Positions 10,143 through 19,826 of a stretch of DNA of 64,000 nt are shown here, piece by piece. The DNA comes from Massilia sp. H6 (GTDB lineage: Bacteria > Pseudomonadota > Gammaproteobacteria > Burkholderiales > Burkholderiaceae_D). The notes below the pieces were generated by a model. It ran no database searches and was not told the origin of the DNA. It saw only the letters and a program-made list of their open reading frames with translations. Where the stretch lies: assembly GCF_024802625.1 (NCBI RefSeq), contig NZ_CP103371.1, positions 1,860,001 to 1,924,000 of the forward strand, read 5' to 3'. Numbering within the stretch: the first letter of the stretch is position 1; each line of letters starts with the position of its first letter. A program made the translations under genes and the position numbers.

Positions 10143-13025
10143 TCAGGTTTCCTTTTCAAGCATGGCGTGAAGCGAATGGCGTACCGACTGGAATTCGTGC
10201 TCCATGTCGGCCAGGATGCGGTCGGCGCCGATCACGGTATCGGCGCGCCCGAGCTGTTCGAGTTCTTTGCACAGCATCGCCAGGCGCGCCGCGCCAATGT
10301 TGGCGCTTGACGATTTCAGGCCGTGGGCAACGCGGCGCACGCTGCCGGCATCCATGCCCGTGACCGCGTGGCGCAGCCGCGCCAGGTGGCTCGGGGTGTC
10401 GCCGACATAGGCCGCAATCACCTTCTGCACCAGCGCGTCGCCGCCATCGCGGCTCAGGGCGCGGATGTTCTCGAGCGCCGCGCAATTGACCGCTTCGCGC
10501 TGGATCACCGCAACTGTCTCTGGCGGCAGCCGTGGCGCGACGTCCTTGTGGTGGGTGCTGGCCGCCAGCGGCACCGCGAGCCAGCGTCCGATGACGGCGG
10601 CTAGTTGCTGCTGGGTGAAGGGCTTGGACAGGTAGTCGTCCATGCCGGCGGCGAGGCAGGCCTCGCGGTCGCCCTGCAGGGCGTTGGCAGTGATCGCGAT
10701 CACCGGCAACGTTCGCGCCCGGCCGGCTTCGCGTTCGTGGCGCCGGATCGCTGCGGTGGCGGCAAAGCCGTCCATGACCGGCATCTGGCAATCCATCAGC
10801 ACCGCATCCCAGCTGCCGTCTTGCACGGCCCGCAACGCTTCCTGGCCGTTACGGGCGCAGTGCGCCTCCATGCCCAGGCTTTCCAGCATCGCTTTCGCCA
10901 CTTCGACATTCACCGGGTTGTCCTCGGCCAGCAGCACGCGCCGTGCGCGTGCGCGCTGGAGCGGCGGCGCCGCCGCGCCGGCCTTGCCCGGGGCGTGGCA
11001 GGCAGCGGCCACGGCGCTGGCCCGCTCGGGTTGTGCGGCCGGCGCTGGTGCATTTGCCAGGGGCGGGGCCGCCGGCGCGTGCAGGCGTGCCGCGCAGGCG
11101 GCGAGGCAGGCATACAGGTCGGCGCCGCGCGCCGGCTTGACCAGCTGGTAAGCCACGCCGGCGGCGCGCCGCTGCACCGGGTCGGCCGCCAGCCGTTCGG
11201 GGCTGACCAGCACCAGGTGGGTGACGCGCGCCGCCGCATCGGCCTTGACCGAGGCCGCCAGTGCGAGGCCGCTGGTATGCGTCAGTTCCATGTCGAGCAC
11301 CGCGGCGTCGTAGGGCCGGCCGGCCTTGGCCGCGCCGACCAGCAGCTCGTAGGCCGCCGCCGCGCTGGCCGCGCCTTCGGCCGTTGCGCGCCAGGCCTGC
11401 AGCTGCTGGACTACCTCGATGCGGCTGCTCGGATCTTCGTCGACGATCAGCACGCGCATGCTCTCCAGCGTATGCTGGCAATGGCCTGGGGCGTCGGGAT
11501 CGACGCGGCGCTTGTCGAAGCTTAGCGAGAACCAGAAGATCGAGCCGCGCGTCGGCGCATTGTCGACGCCGATGGCGCCTTTCATGAGCTCTACCAGCTG
11601 CTTGGAAATGGCCAGGCCCAGGCCGGTACCGCCATAGCGCCGGGTGGTCGAGTCGTCGGCCTGCGAGAAAGCTTCGAACAGGCGCGCGCGCGCTTCGCGC
11701 GAGATGCCGATGCCGGTATCGTGCACTTCAAAGCGCAGCATGACCGACTGCGCATCTTCGCTGGCCACGCGCACCCGCGCCAGGATGCGGCCCTGGTCGG
11801 TGAACTTGATGGCATTGCCCAGCAGGTTGGCCATGATCTGGCGCAGCCGGTTCGGGTCGCCGCAGATCGCCACCGGAATATCGTTGGCGATGTCGAAGTC
11901 GAAGCCGATTCCCTTGGTGGCCGCCTGCGGGGTATAGACGTTATGGATGTCGTCCAGCAGGTCCCACAGGTTGAAGTTGATGTACTCGATGGTCAGCTTG
12001 CCCGCTTCGATCTTTGAAAAGTCGAGAATGTCGTTGATGATCACCAGCAGGTGCTCGCCCGAGCGCTTGACCAGTGTGGTGTAGTTGCGCTGGGTCTCGC
12101 TGAGGCCGGTCGCCAGCAGCATTTCGGTCATCCCCAGCACTCCGTTCATCGGGGTGCGGATCTCGTGGCTCATGGTGGCCAGAAAAGCGCTCTTGGCACG
12201 GCTGGCGGCTTCGGCGGCGTTCTTGGCTTTTTCCAGCTGCTCGGTGCGCACGCCGACCTGGCGTTCCAGCTCGTCACGGTGGTGCAGCAGCGCCGCGCCG
12301 CGGTCTTCGATCTGGGCCATCATGGTATTGAAGCTGTCGATCAGCTGCCCCAGCTCGTCGGTGCGCTGGTGGGCGATGCGCAGGCTGTAGTTCTGGCTGG
12401 TGGAGACCTTCTGCGCGGCCTGGATCAGCTTTGTCACCGGCTCGGCGATGGCGCGCTTGAAGCGGCCCGCCATCGCGATCGACACCAGCAGCGAGGCCAG
12501 CATGGCCAGGCCCATCACCGCCAGTCCTGCCAGGAGATCGATCCAGGCGGCGACCAGGTCGGTCTCGATCATGATCACGCCAACCTGCAGTTCGCCGTCG
12601 AGCACCGGCTGGTACAGGCGCATGGTGCGCGACACCGGGCGCTGGCGCTGGCTCTGGGTGGCGGCGGCCAGCGCGGCGTCGTCGATGCCAGATAGCGCCT
12701 CCGGCTCGGAGGCACCGTTCGCCGGGTGCCAGGCGAAGGGCTGGCCGTGCCGGTCGTACAGGACGGCCGACGAGATATCGCGCTTGGCCCCGAGCGCGGC
12801 GAGGGCCGCCGCTGCGCGCTTGCGATCGCGCAGCACCAGGTCGTCGGCGCTGGTAGCTCCGATTACCTTGGCAAAGGTGGCCATCTGCATGGCCTCGTCC
12901 TTCCGATGCTTGGCCACCGAGGTGCCGGCAAACGCGACGAACACGCACAGCAGCGCGGTCGCGGTCGAGAGCAGCGAGATGATGGTCAGCTTCTGGTTCA
13001 GGCTGGAGCGCTCGAAGTTCGGCAT
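10143..13025 (-). CDS. Hybrid histidine kinase (HAMP-HisKA-HATPase-REC-REC-HPt)
   Basis: Membrane sensor kinase of 960 residues with a full internal phosphorelay. Transmembrane helix 1 is at about 11-36, followed by a periplasmic sensor of about 120 residues. Transmembrane helix 2 is at 161-186 and HAMP at 187-240. HisKA has the phosphoacceptor His287 in [11 protein letters not shown], and a HATPase domain follows. The first receiver is less conserved ([10 protein letters not shown]). The second is canonical ([10 protein letters not shown], then [12 protein letters not shown]). A C-terminal HPt domain carries [16 protein letters not shown] 13025 was chosen because longer frames lack a signal. 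The stop lies 1 nt before the next gene, so the pair is translationally coupled. The stimulus is unknown; cstA-ybdD upstream suggests nutrient state. Confidence 0.93.
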   Translation of the reverse strand: MPNFERSSLNQKLTIISLLSTATALLCVFVAFAGTSVAKHRKDEAMQMATFAKVIGATSADDLVLRDRKRAAAALAALGAKRDISSAVLYDRHGQPFAWHPANGASEPEALSGIDDAALAAATQSQRQRPVSRTMRLYQPVLDGELQVGVIMIETDLVAAWIDLLAGLAVMGLAMLASLLVSIAMAGRFKRAIAEPVTKLIQAAQKVSTSQNYSLRIAHQRTDELGQLIDSFNTMMAQIEDRGAALLHHRDELERQVGVRTEQLEKAKNAAEAASRAKSAFLATMSHEIRTPMNGVLGMTEMLLATGLSETQRNYTTLVKRSGEHLLVIINDILDFSKIEAGKLTIEYINFNLWDLLDDIHNVYTPQAATKGIGFDFDIANDIPVAICGDPNRLRQIMANLLGNAIKFTDQGRILARVRVASEDAQSVMLRFEVHDTGIGISREARARLFEAFSQADDSTTRRYGGTGLGLAISKQLVELMKGAIGVDNAPTRGSIFWFSLSFDKRRVDPDAPGHCQHTLESMRVLIVDEDPSSRIEVVQQLQAWRATAEGAASAAAAYELLVGAAKAGRPYDAAVLDMELTHTSGLALAASVKADAAARVTHLVLVSPERLAADPVQRRAAGVAYQLVKPARGADLYACLAACAARLHAPAAPPLANAPAPAAQPERASAVAAACHAPGKAGAAAPPLQRARARRVLLAEDNPVNVEVAKAMLESLGMEAHCARNGQEALRAVQDGSWDAVLMDCQMPVMDGFAATAAIRRHEREAGRARTLPVIAITANALQGDREACLAAGMDDYLSKPFTQQQLAAVIGRWLAVPLAASTHHKDVAPRLPPETVAVIQREAVNCAALENIRALSRDGGDALVQKVIAAYVGDTPSHLARLRHAVTGMDAGSVRRVAHGLKSSSANIGAARLAMLCKELEQLGRADTVIGADRILADMEHEFQSVRHSLHAMLEKET

Positions 13026-13188
13026 ACTGATCCCGCAGGCACGGCGGAGCGGTCCTGCTTCGGACGAAACAGAACCTCCTTTGCGGAATGCAAATTCCCG
13101 CAAGAAAAAAATATACGGACAAGGGAGGAGGGGGGCGTTGAGGGAGGTCAAGGCGCAGGGATGCGGGGGAGTCCAGGCCTTGAAGACC

Positions 13189-13395
13189 TCAACAGCAAGT
13201 CGCCCGACTGCCCCCATACCTGGCCTCTTGCCGCTCGCGGAAGAACTCGTGGTAGCTCATCGGCGTCTGGTCTGGATGGGTATGTTCCATATGGGCCAGG
13301 TAGGTGTCGTATTCGGGCAGCCCGACCATCAGGCGCATGCTTTGTCCGAGATATTTGCCGGCCTGCACGCCGGCGTCGAGCAAGTCGCTGAACAT
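13189..13395 (-). CDS. ybdD: YbdD/YjiX family protein, CstA partner
   Basis: A 68-residue protein matching the YbdD/YjiX family almost end to end: AGKYLGQS, the acidic stretch [33 protein letters not shown] and a C-terminal Cys-Cys. In enteric bacteria such proteins are encoded directly after cstA or btsT and are needed for pyruvate uptake by these carriers. Here ATG 13395 overlaps the cstA stop (TGATG), showing tight coupling. A GTG at 13398 is an alternative but less likely start. Confidence 0.93.
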   Translation of the reverse strand: MFSDLLDAGVQAGKYLGQSMRLMVGLPEYDTYLAHMEHTHPDQTPMSYHEFFRERQEARYGGSRATCC

Positions 13396-15461
13396 CACGG
13401 CACCTGCGGCTTGGACATGGCGACGTAGGGGGTTTCCTTGGCGGTCGGGCCCAGGGTCGAGCGCGAAGCCAGCACGGTACGGATGCCGTAGAACAGTACC
13501 GCCAGCACCACGAACATGAACAAGCCTGCCAGCGTCGCGTTGACATAGTCGTTGAAAATAACGCGTTCCATCTGGCCGAGCGAGGTGGCCGGTGCCAGCA
13601 AGGTGCCGGCGTCGTGCGCCTCGCGGAACCGGTCGGCGTGCGCCAGGAAGCCGACCTTCGGGTTGTCGTCAAAGATCTTGAGCCAGCCAGCGCTCAGGGT
13701 GCAGGCAAGCAGCCACAAGGTCGGCACGACCGTGACCCAGGCATATTTCTCTCGCTTCATTTTGTAGAGCACGCAGGTGCCCAGCATCAGCGCGATACCG
13801 GCCAGCATCTGGTTGGCGATGCCGAACAGCGGCCACAAGGTGTTGATGCCACCGAGCGGATCGATCACGCCCTGATACAAGAAATAACCCCAGGCCGCAA
13901 CGCACAGGCCGGTGGCCAGCAAGTTGGCCGGCAATGATTCGGTGCGCTTGAGCGAAGGGGAAAACGCACCCAGCAGGTCTTGCAGCATGAAGCGGCCGGC
14001 GCGGGTGCCGGCATCCACGGCGGTCAGGATGAACAGCGCCTCGAACAGGATCGCGAAGTGATACCAGAAGGCCATCATGGCCTGGCCGCCAATTACGTTC
14101 GACAGGATGTGGGCCATGCCCACGGCCAGGGTCGGTGCGCCGCCGGCGCGCGAGATGATGGTGTGCTCGCCGACGTCCCGGGCCATCTGCTCCAGCGTAG
14201 CGGGGGTGATCACGAAGCCCATCTGCGACACGGCCGCGGCGGCCGACTGCGCCGTGCTGCCCAGCACGGCGGCCGGACTGTTCATGGCGAAGTAGATGCC
14301 CGGGTCGATGGTCGCTGCGGCCACCAGTGCCATGATGGCGACGAACGATTCCATCAGCATGCCACCATAGCCGATCAGCCGGGCATGGATTTCGTTCTCG
14401 ATCATCTTGGGCGTCGTGCCCGAGGAGATCAGCGCGTGGAAGCCCGACACGGCGCCGCAGGCAATGGTGATGAACAGGAAGGGGAACATGCTGCCCGACC
14501 AGACCGGGCCGGAGCCGTCGATGAACTTGGTAATGGCCGGCATGCGCAGGTCCGGGGCGACGATCAGGATGCCGATCGCCAGCGCCATGATGGTGCCGAT
14601 CTTCAGGAAGGTGGACAGGTAGTCGCGCGGCGCCAGCAGCAGCCACACCGGGATCACCGAGGCCACGAAGCCGTAACCGATCAGCATCCAGGTCAGTTCG
14701 GTGCCGGTAAAGGTGAACATCGGACCCAGGGTGGGCGAGTCGTGCACCCACTGGCCGCCGACGATGGCCAGCATCAGCAGCACGAAGCCGATGATCGAAA
14801 TTTCACCGATGCGTCCGACCCGTACGAAGCGGGAATACAGGCCCATGAACAGCGCGATCGGGATGGTCGCCATGACGGTGAAGGTGCCCCAGGGCGAGCC
14901 GGTGAGCGCCTTTACCACGATCAGCGCCAGCACCGCCAGGATGATTACCATGATCATGAAGGCGCCAAGCAGCGCAATCAGGCCCGGGACCTCGCCCATC
15001 TCTGACTTGATCAGGTCGCCGAGCGAACGGCCGTCGCGGCGCGTGGACATGAACAGCACGATGAAGTCCTGGACGGCGCCGGCGAACACGACGCCAGCCA
15101 GGATCCACATCATACTCGGCAGATAGCCCATCTGCGCCGCCAGCACGGGGCCGACCAGGGGGCCAGCCCCGGCAATGGCGGCGAAATGGTGGCCGAACAG
15201 CACATACTTGTTGGTCGGAACATAATCGAGGCCATCGTTGTACTTGTAGGCCGGGGTCTGGCGCGTAGCATCCAGCCCGAGCGCCCGGTAGGCAATGAAA
15301 CGGCTGTAGAAACGGTAGGCAATCAGGTACACGCAGACGGCGGCGGCAACGATCCAGATCGCGTTGATGGTCTCACCGCGCTTGACCGCGATGTAACCGA
15401 GCGAAAAGGCGCCGGCAACCGCCAGCGCAAGCCAGCCGAGCATGCTCGAGATTCGTTTCAT
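13395..15461 (-). CDS. cstA: Carbon starvation protein CstA family pyruvate/peptide transporter
   Basis: Inner-membrane carrier of 688 residues with many hydrophobic helices. E. coli relatives CstA and BtsT take up pyruvate and are induced on carbon limitation. Visible family signatures include [21 protein letters not shown] in the N-terminal third, [10 protein letters not shown] and the [10 protein letters not shown] region. ATG 15461 was chosen because GGAGG lies 6 nt upstream; the longer frame adds only an Arg-rich leader. It overlaps ybdD, and a hybrid kinase and c-di-GMP protein follow on the same strand, a link reminiscent of the BtsSR pyruvate-sensing systems but with a different kinase type. 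Confidence 0.95.
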   Translation of the reverse strand: MKRISSMLGWLALAVAGAFSLGYIAVKRGETINAIWIVAAAVCVYLIAYRFYSRFIAYRALGLDATRQTPAYKYNDGLDYVPTNKYVLFGHHFAAIAGAGPLVGPVLAAQMGYLPSMMWILAGVVFAGAVQDFIVLFMSTRRDGRSLGDLIKSEMGEVPGLIALLGAFMIMVIILAVLALIVVKALTGSPWGTFTVMATIPIALFMGLYSRFVRVGRIGEISIIGFVLLMLAIVGGQWVHDSPTLGPMFTFTGTELTWMLIGYGFVASVIPVWLLLAPRDYLSTFLKIGTIMALAIGILIVAPDLRMPAITKFIDGSGPVWSGSMFPFLFITIACGAVSGFHALISSGTTPKMIENEIHARLIGYGGMLMESFVAIMALVAAATIDPGIYFAMNSPAAVLGSTAQSAAAAVSQMGFVITPATLEQMARDVGEHTIISRAGGAPTLAVGMAHILSNVIGGQAMMAFWYHFAILFEALFILTAVDAGTRAGRFMLQDLLGAFSPSLKRTESLPANLLATGLCVAAWGYFLYQGVIDPLGGINTLWPLFGIANQMLAGIALMLGTCVLYKMKREKYAWVTVVPTLWLLACTLSAGWLKIFDDNPKVGFLAHADRFREAHDAGTLLAPATSLGQMERVIFNDYVNATLAGLFMFVVLAVLFYGIRTVLASRSTLGPTAKETPYVAMSKPQVP

Positions 15462-15851
15462 GGTGCGCCTCCGGCGATCGATGGTTAGCCGCTTGGCACC
15501 GGCATCGCGGTGCATCTGCTTGCCATGCGGCCCAGCGATTTTTTGACAGCGTCGCGCGACGCTTGGTGCCGGAGTAACACCATGTACGCATCAATACGCG
15601 AACGCTGCGTCGTGGTATCCACGCTGTCAGCGGCGTTACCGACGTACAGAAGGTGCTCGCCAGCCAGGGCGAACGAGGGATCGGGAGCCGAGGCAAACGC
15701 TCTTCGTGCTGGCGGCGGGCCCATAAAATTGATGAATTCGAACAAATATCTGGCGGCAACACCCAAAAGTGTGTCCGCATGGAAACAAAAGGTGTTGCTT
15801 TCCGATAAACGGTGCAATAAGATTGACTGAATATTACAGAGAGTCGCAACG
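15462..15851. other. Divergent intergenic region between cstA and the EAL-HDOD gene
   Basis: This 390-bp stretch must hold the promoters of both divergent units. I see a perfect 16-bp palindrome AGCGTCGCGCGACGCT at 15548-15563 just after a T run. There is also a near direct repeat CGCTTGGCACCGG / CGCTTGGTGCCGG at about 15491 and 15560. The last 130 bp before the EAL-HDOD gene are AT-rich. No convincing open frame or clear sigma-70 promoter was found. Confidence 0.5.
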
Positions 15852-17039
15852 ATGTCCGAGCTGGACCCCCACCCATTTCCGCTGGTAGCAGTCGATCCGG
15901 TCGCCAATGGGCAGAACGAATGGGTCGCCCTGTGCCTGCGCATACAAGACAGCGAACCCGGTTTGTCCCATTGCCTGCCGCAGTCGCTCCAGGCCGTATT
16001 TGGCACCCCCGACATGCTCGCTGCGATCGCACCGCTCGACGCTCTCCTGATGCTCGACGATCCGTCGCCATTGACCCCCCCGGTGCTGGCAATGTTGCCG
16101 CCCGGCCGCATCGGCTTTGTCGTGGCGGCCAGCGCGCTGGGCGAGGACGGCGTGCGGCGCCGCCTGGCCGAGCTGCACGAAACCGGTTACCGTATCTGGC
16201 TCGACGGGGCGATGTCGCCTGACGTGATCCTGCCGACCGCACTGCGCAGCAGTGCCCGCGACTGCGGCCTGGACGCGCCGGCGGCCGGCCGCCTGGTGGC
16301 GCTGTTCGGACCGCACCTGGCGCGCCGCGTCGACAGTGCGCGACGCTTGAGCGACTGTGCAGCCGCCGGCTTCGACTGGTTCAGCGGCGACTATCCGTAC
16401 GATCCGGCGCTGGCCGGCAACGACACGCAAGATGGCAGCTCGCGCCGCCGCATCCTGGCACTGCTTGGCCTGCTTTCGCGCGACGCCGATTCGCGCGAGC
16501 TCGAACTGCAGCTCAAGCAAGACCCGACCCTGTCGTTCCACCTGCTCAAGCTGGTCAATTCGGCCGCGTTCGCCGTCAATACCCAGATCACCAGTTTTAA
16601 CCAGGCCATTACGCTGCTCGGGCGCCGCCAGTTGCAGCGCTGGCTGCAACTGCTGCTCTACGCACGCCAGCAGCCGGACGGCTTGCCGAACCTGCTGCTG
16701 CCGCTGGCCGCGCGCCGTGGCGCGCAGCTCGAAGCACTGAGCAGAATCGATGGCGGCCAACGCGACGATGGCGACCTGGCCTTCATGACCGGCGTCTTCT
16801 CGCTGCTCGACCGGCTGCTGCACATGCCGATGGACGAGATCGTCGCCGACCTGAACTTGCCGCCGCATGTCGCCGGCGCGCTGCTCGCGCGCAGCGGCAA
16901 GCTCGGCGCCTGGCTGCGCATGACCGAATCCCATCCCTCGGGGGGCGATCTGGCCGCGGCCGGCATCGCCCCCGCCGACTGGTGGAGCAGCCAGCTCAAT
17001 GCCTATCAATGGGCGATCCAGGTGGGCCGCAATGTCTGA
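15852..17039 (+). CDS. Degenerate EAL plus HDOD domain protein
   Basis: Predicted cytoplasmic signalling protein of 395 residues. The N-terminal half resembles an EAL fold that has lost the EAL and DDFG catalytic motifs (RIWLDGAMSPDVIL stands where a catalytic loop would be). The C-terminal half (about 195-390) is an HDOD domain: SRRRILALLGLLSRD, LELQLKQDPTLSFHLLKLVNS and an ITLLGRRQLQRWL segment. This layout matches the YuxH-type EAL-HDOD family, which bind partners or nucleotides rather than cleave c-di-GMP. It overlaps the next gene by 8 nt, so both proteins are probably made together. Confidence 0.9.
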   Translation: MSELDPHPFPLVAVDPVANGQNEWVALCLRIQDSEPGLSHCLPQSLQAVFGTPDMLAAIAPLDALLMLDDPSPLTPPVLAMLPPGRIGFVVAASALGEDGVRRRLAELHETGYRIWLDGAMSPDVILPTALRSSARDCGLDAPAAGRLVALFGPHLARRVDSARRLSDCAAAGFDWFSGDYPYDPALAGNDTQDGSSRRRILALLGLLSRDADSRELELQLKQDPTLSFHLLKLVNSAAFAVNTQITSFNQAITLLGRRQLQRWLQLLLYARQQPDGLPNLLLPLAARRGAQLEALSRIDGGQRDDGDLAFMTGVFSLLDRLLHMPMDEIVADLNLPPHVAGALLARSGKLGAWLRMTESHPSGGDLAAAGIAPADWWSSQLNAYQWAIQVGRNV

Positions 17040-19110
17040 GCTGCACGCGCTCGCTCCGGTCGACGAACCGGTCGCCGAACCAGTGGCTGAACCGGTCGAC
17101 TTTGTCGGCGCGTCGAACGCCGTTTGCGATGCGGTGCTGCGCCTGCGCGGTCCTGTGCTGCACGAGGCGCTGGGGCGCATTGCGTCGGCCATGCTGGCGA
17201 GCCCCCATGGACGCTTTTTGCCGGACGCCGGCGCGGCCGAACCAGACAGCGCCATCCCGGCGCTGCGCCAGGTGGTCGCTGGCGTGTCGGAGCAGTTCGG
17301 CGTCTACGAAGTGGCCGGGCGCCCCGGTTATTCGGCCCGCGACGCCCAGCTGCTGGCCGGACTGGCCCAGCTGACCGCGTCGCTGATGCAGGTGCATGCG
17401 CTGGCCCAGCGCTCTACCCACGCCTATGCACAGATGGAGGCGCAGCTGGCGCACCAGTCGCAGATCCTCGACCAGATTCACGAGTCGGTGCTGACGATGG
17501 ACCAGATGGGCTATATCACCAGCTGGAACCAGGGCGCCGAAACCCTGTTCGGCTATACCGCGCTGGAAGCGGTCGGCCGCAATATCCTGTTCTTGTACGC
17601 CGACGAAGACGAAGGCTTTCAGGATGTGTTCGCCGAGCAGGGCGGGCGCATGATGGAAGTAAAGCGCCGCAAGAAGTCGGGCGAGGTATTCTGGGCCAGC
17701 CTGTCGCTGTCGCTGCTGCGCGACCTGGCCGAGCGCCCGATCGGCCTGATTGCCTATCTCACCGACATTACCGAACGCAAGCAGGCCGAAGAACAGTTGC
17801 ATCACCTGGCCTATTACGACGAACTGACCGGCCTGCCGAACCGCACCCTGTTCGCACGCCTGGTCGACCAGGCCCTGATGGTCGCCCAGCGCAACGAAGC
17901 CGCCGGCTGCGTGCTGTTCGTCGACCTGAACCGCTTCAAGCGCATCAACGACACCCTGGGCCGCCGCATCGGCGACGAGCTGCTGCGCGAAGTGGCCCAG
18001 CGCCTGCGCGGCACGCTGCGCGACGAGGACGTGGTGGCGCGCCTGTCCGGCGACGAATTCGCGGTCGGCCTGTTCGACATCCGCCAGCACTTCGAGGCCA
18101 CCACGGTGGCGCAAAAACTGCAAGCTTCGCTCGACGCACCCTTCATGATCGGCGGCCACGACCTGCGCGTGGGCGCCAGCATCGGCATCAGCGTCTATCC
18201 GCAGGACGGCAGCGATGCCGAGGCCCTGCTTGGCCTGGCCGACATCGCGATGGAACGCGCCAAGCAGGCCGCCGACAATCCGGACCGCAGCGTAGCCTTC
18301 TACAGCCAGGACATGAACCAGGGCATGCAGGAGCGCATGCGCATCGAGTCCGACCTGCGCCATGGGTTGGGTAACGGTGAACTGATCCTGTACTACCAGC
18401 CGAAGTTCGAGATCGGCAGCGGGCGCATCGTCGGCGCCGAAGCGCTGGTGCGCTGGCTGCACCCGGTGCGCGGCCTGGTGCCCCCGGGCGAATTCATTCC
18501 GCTGGCCGAATCCACGGGCCTGATCGTGCAGGTGGGCGAGTGGGTGCTGGAGCAGGCCTGCGCCCAGGCCGCGATCTGGCAACGCGCCGGCGTGCCGCCG
18601 CTGCGTCTGGCCGTGAACGTATCGGCGCGCGAATTCACCCCCACGCTACCGGCCCGCGTGGCCGACACGCTGATGCGCTACCAGCTCGACGCTTCCTGGC
18701 TCGAGCTCGAGATCACCGAAAGCACGCTGATGCACGACTTCGAGCGCGTGACCACCATCATGGACCGCATCACGGAGCTGGGCGTGTCGCTGTCGCTGGA
18801 CGATTTCGGCACCGGTTACTCGAGCCTGTCGTACCTGAAGCGCTTCCCGATCCACACCCTGAAGATCGACCGCTCGTTCACCACCGGCATTCCGTCGGAC
18901 CCGAGCGACTGCGCCATTGCCGGTACCATCATCAGCATGGCGCGCCAGCTGAATCTGCGGGTGATCGCGGAAGGGGTCGAGACGCTGGCGCAACTGGACT
19001 TTCTGCGCGCGGCCGGCTGCGACGAGGTGCAGGGCTATTTGTACAGCAAGCCGGTACCGGCGTTTGATTTCGAGCGCAGCCTGCGCGAGAACTGGTTGCT
19101 GGTGGTCTAA
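17032..19110 (+). CDS. PAS-GGDEF-EAL cyclic-di-GMP protein
   Basis: Cytoplasmic c-di-GMP turnover protein of 692 residues. The N terminus has an EPVAEPVAEPV repeat. A region of unknown fold at 25-130 precedes PAS at about 145-250 (ITSWNQGAETLFGYTALEAVG, then LTDITERKQAEEQ). GGDEF lies at 255-420 with the active-site variant SGDEF at 339-343, which is tolerated in active cyclases. EAL lies at 440-685 with EALVRW at 470 and [19 protein letters not shown] 17032 overlaps the preceding stop by 8 nt; the longer frame from 16999 is antisense-free but has no better signal. Net activity cannot be told from sequence. Confidence 0.93.
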   Translation: MSELHALAPVDEPVAEPVAEPVDFVGASNAVCDAVLRLRGPVLHEALGRIASAMLASPHGRFLPDAGAAEPDSAIPALRQVVAGVSEQFGVYEVAGRPGYSARDAQLLAGLAQLTASLMQVHALAQRSTHAYAQMEAQLAHQSQILDQIHESVLTMDQMGYITSWNQGAETLFGYTALEAVGRNILFLYADEDEGFQDVFAEQGGRMMEVKRRKKSGEVFWASLSLSLLRDLAERPIGLIAYLTDITERKQAEEQLHHLAYYDELTGLPNRTLFARLVDQALMVAQRNEAAGCVLFVDLNRFKRINDTLGRRIGDELLREVAQRLRGTLRDEDVVARLSGDEFAVGLFDIRQHFEATTVAQKLQASLDAPFMIGGHDLRVGASIGISVYPQDGSDAEALLGLADIAMERAKQAADNPDRSVAFYSQDMNQGMQERMRIESDLRHGLGNGELILYYQPKFEIGSGRIVGAEALVRWLHPVRGLVPPGEFIPLAESTGLIVQVGEWVLEQACAQAAIWQRAGVPPLRLAVNVSAREFTPTLPARVADTLMRYQLDASWLELEITESTLMHDFERVTTIMDRITELGVSLSLDDFGTGYSSLSYLKRFPIHTLKIDRSFTTGIPSDPSDCAIAGTIISMARQLNLRVIAEGVETLAQLDFLRAAGCDEVQGYLYSKPVPAFDFERSLRENWLLVV

Positions 19111-19133
19111 GGCCTGGAGACGCGCCCGCGGAT

Positions 19134-19164
19134 TTGTCCTGCTTCGTGATGGTTTATGTATAAT
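19134..19164 (+). promoter_or_regulatory. Promoter of tRNA-Ser
   Basis: A perfect -10 box TATAAT lies at 19159-19164, 13 nt before the tRNA. TTGTCC at 19134-19139 could be a -35 box, with a rather long 19-nt spacer. Confidence 0.6.
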
Positions 19165-19177
19165 GCCGGTTCTGCAA

Positions 19178-19267
19178 GGAAGCGTGGCCGAGTGGTTGAA
19201 GGCAGCAGTCTTGAAAACTGCCGACGGGGGAACCCGTTCGTGAGTTCGAATCTCACCGCTTCCGCCA
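19178..19267 (+). tRNA. tRNA-Ser(TGA)
   Basis: A 90-nt gene with the acceptor stem GGAAGCG pairing CGCTTCC (19257-19263), discriminator G and encoded CCA at 19265-19267. The anticodon loop CTTGAAA gives anticodon TGA at 19212-19214, which reads UCA and other UCN codons. The long variable arm (about 19222-19240) is typical of serine tRNAs, and the T loop TTCGAAT is present. The 3' end of this tRNA is part of a long inverted repeat with the downstream sequence. Confidence 0.97.
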
Positions 19268-19317
19268 GGAAACAAAATAACCGCCCACGAGGCGGTTTTT
19301 TGTTTCCTGGCGGAAGC
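19258..19317 (+). terminator. Terminator inside a long palindrome covering the tRNA-Ser 3' end
   Basis: The core hairpin ACCGCC-cacga-GGCGGT (19280-19296) is followed by T run 19296-19301, a normal rho-independent terminator. Pairing continues outward: 19258-19277 pairs perfectly with 19298-19317 (20 bp) after one bulged T, so the tRNA acceptor 3' strand and CCA are repeated in inverted form downstream. The full stem is about 27 bp. Confidence 0.85.
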
Positions 19318-19318
19318 G

Positions 19319-19532
19319 AGCAGGGCGCCTGCGCGCCCTGCGTGTGAGATTCGAAGGGCTGGGCGTACCCGCCCAGCCCTCTCCGAATCGCCCATCTGCT
19401 GCCCGCCACGCGGGCAGCATGCGCGCCAGGGGCGCGCTGCGTCCATACTAATCAGCCTTTACCGATTTTCCGCAACAAGGCGATCAGCAGGGCGCCTGCG
19501 CGCCCTACGTGTGAGATTCAAAGGGCTGGGCG
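19319..19532. repeat. 47-bp direct repeat holding inverted tRNA-Ser T-arm copies
   Basis: The segment 19319-19365 recurs at 19486-19532 with two differences in 47 positions. Each copy has a GC-rich hairpin (arms CAGGGCG/CGCCCTG), then GTGTGAGATTC and AGGGCTGGGCG. The reverse complement of GTGAGATTCGAA in copy one equals the T-arm TTCGAATCTCAC of the upstream tRNA. Further perfect hairpins lie between the copies, for example TGCTGCCCGC-cac-GCGGGCAGCA at 19397-19419. The whole 19268-19568 stretch has no gene. Confidence 0.85.
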
Positions 19533-19568
19533 ATTTCTTCAAGCCCAACCCTCTCCGACTCTGCCTTC

Positions 19569-19826
19569 TCAGTAGTAATAACAGCAGGAGAGCATAATCA
19601 ACTCGTCCTCCCTCACCTCATAGACAAGACGGTTGGTCTCGTCGATCCGCCTCGACCAGCAGCCACTGAGGCTGTGCTTCAAGGCTTCAGGCTTGCCAAT
19701 CCCGGCGAACGGATCTCGTTTGGCATCCTTGATCAGATCGTTAATGCGTCTGAGCGTCTTTTTGTCTTGCGTTAGCCAATAGACGTAGCTTTCCCAAGCC
19801 TCATCCGTGAACGTCAAGTTGCGCAT
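19569..19826 (-). CDS. yoeB: YoeB/Txe family toxin, probably impaired
   Basis: An 85-residue protein that aligns along its whole length with YoeB, a ribosome-dependent mRNA endonuclease. Family motifs are GKPEALKHSLSGCWSRRID and RLVYEV. The residues equivalent to E. coli YoeB Glu46 and Arg65 are kept (Glu47, Arg66). The C terminus reads SCCYYY instead of the usual CRYHY, so the catalytic His83 equivalent is Tyr84 and Arg81 is Cys82. Each change needs one C-to-T step (CAC to TAC, CGT to TGT). The gene overlaps yefM by 26 nt, as is usual for this pair. It may be an attenuated or dead toxin. Confidence 0.9.
   Translation of the reverse strand: MRNLTFTDEAWESYVYWLTQDKKTLRRINDLIKDAKRDPFAGIGKPEALKHSLSGCWSRRIDETNRLVYEVREDELIMLSCCYYY

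Noticed and set aside
15492-15510. Sigma-54 promoter (TGGCAC-N5-TCGC) upstream of cstA/EAL-HDOD
   Set aside because: The second block is TCGC instead of TTGC, and it would be about 350 nt from the gene in its orientation.
15510-15830. 106-codon plus-strand frame in the cstA upstream region
   Set aside because: No ribosome binding site, atypical composition and overlap with the expected promoters of both divergent genes.
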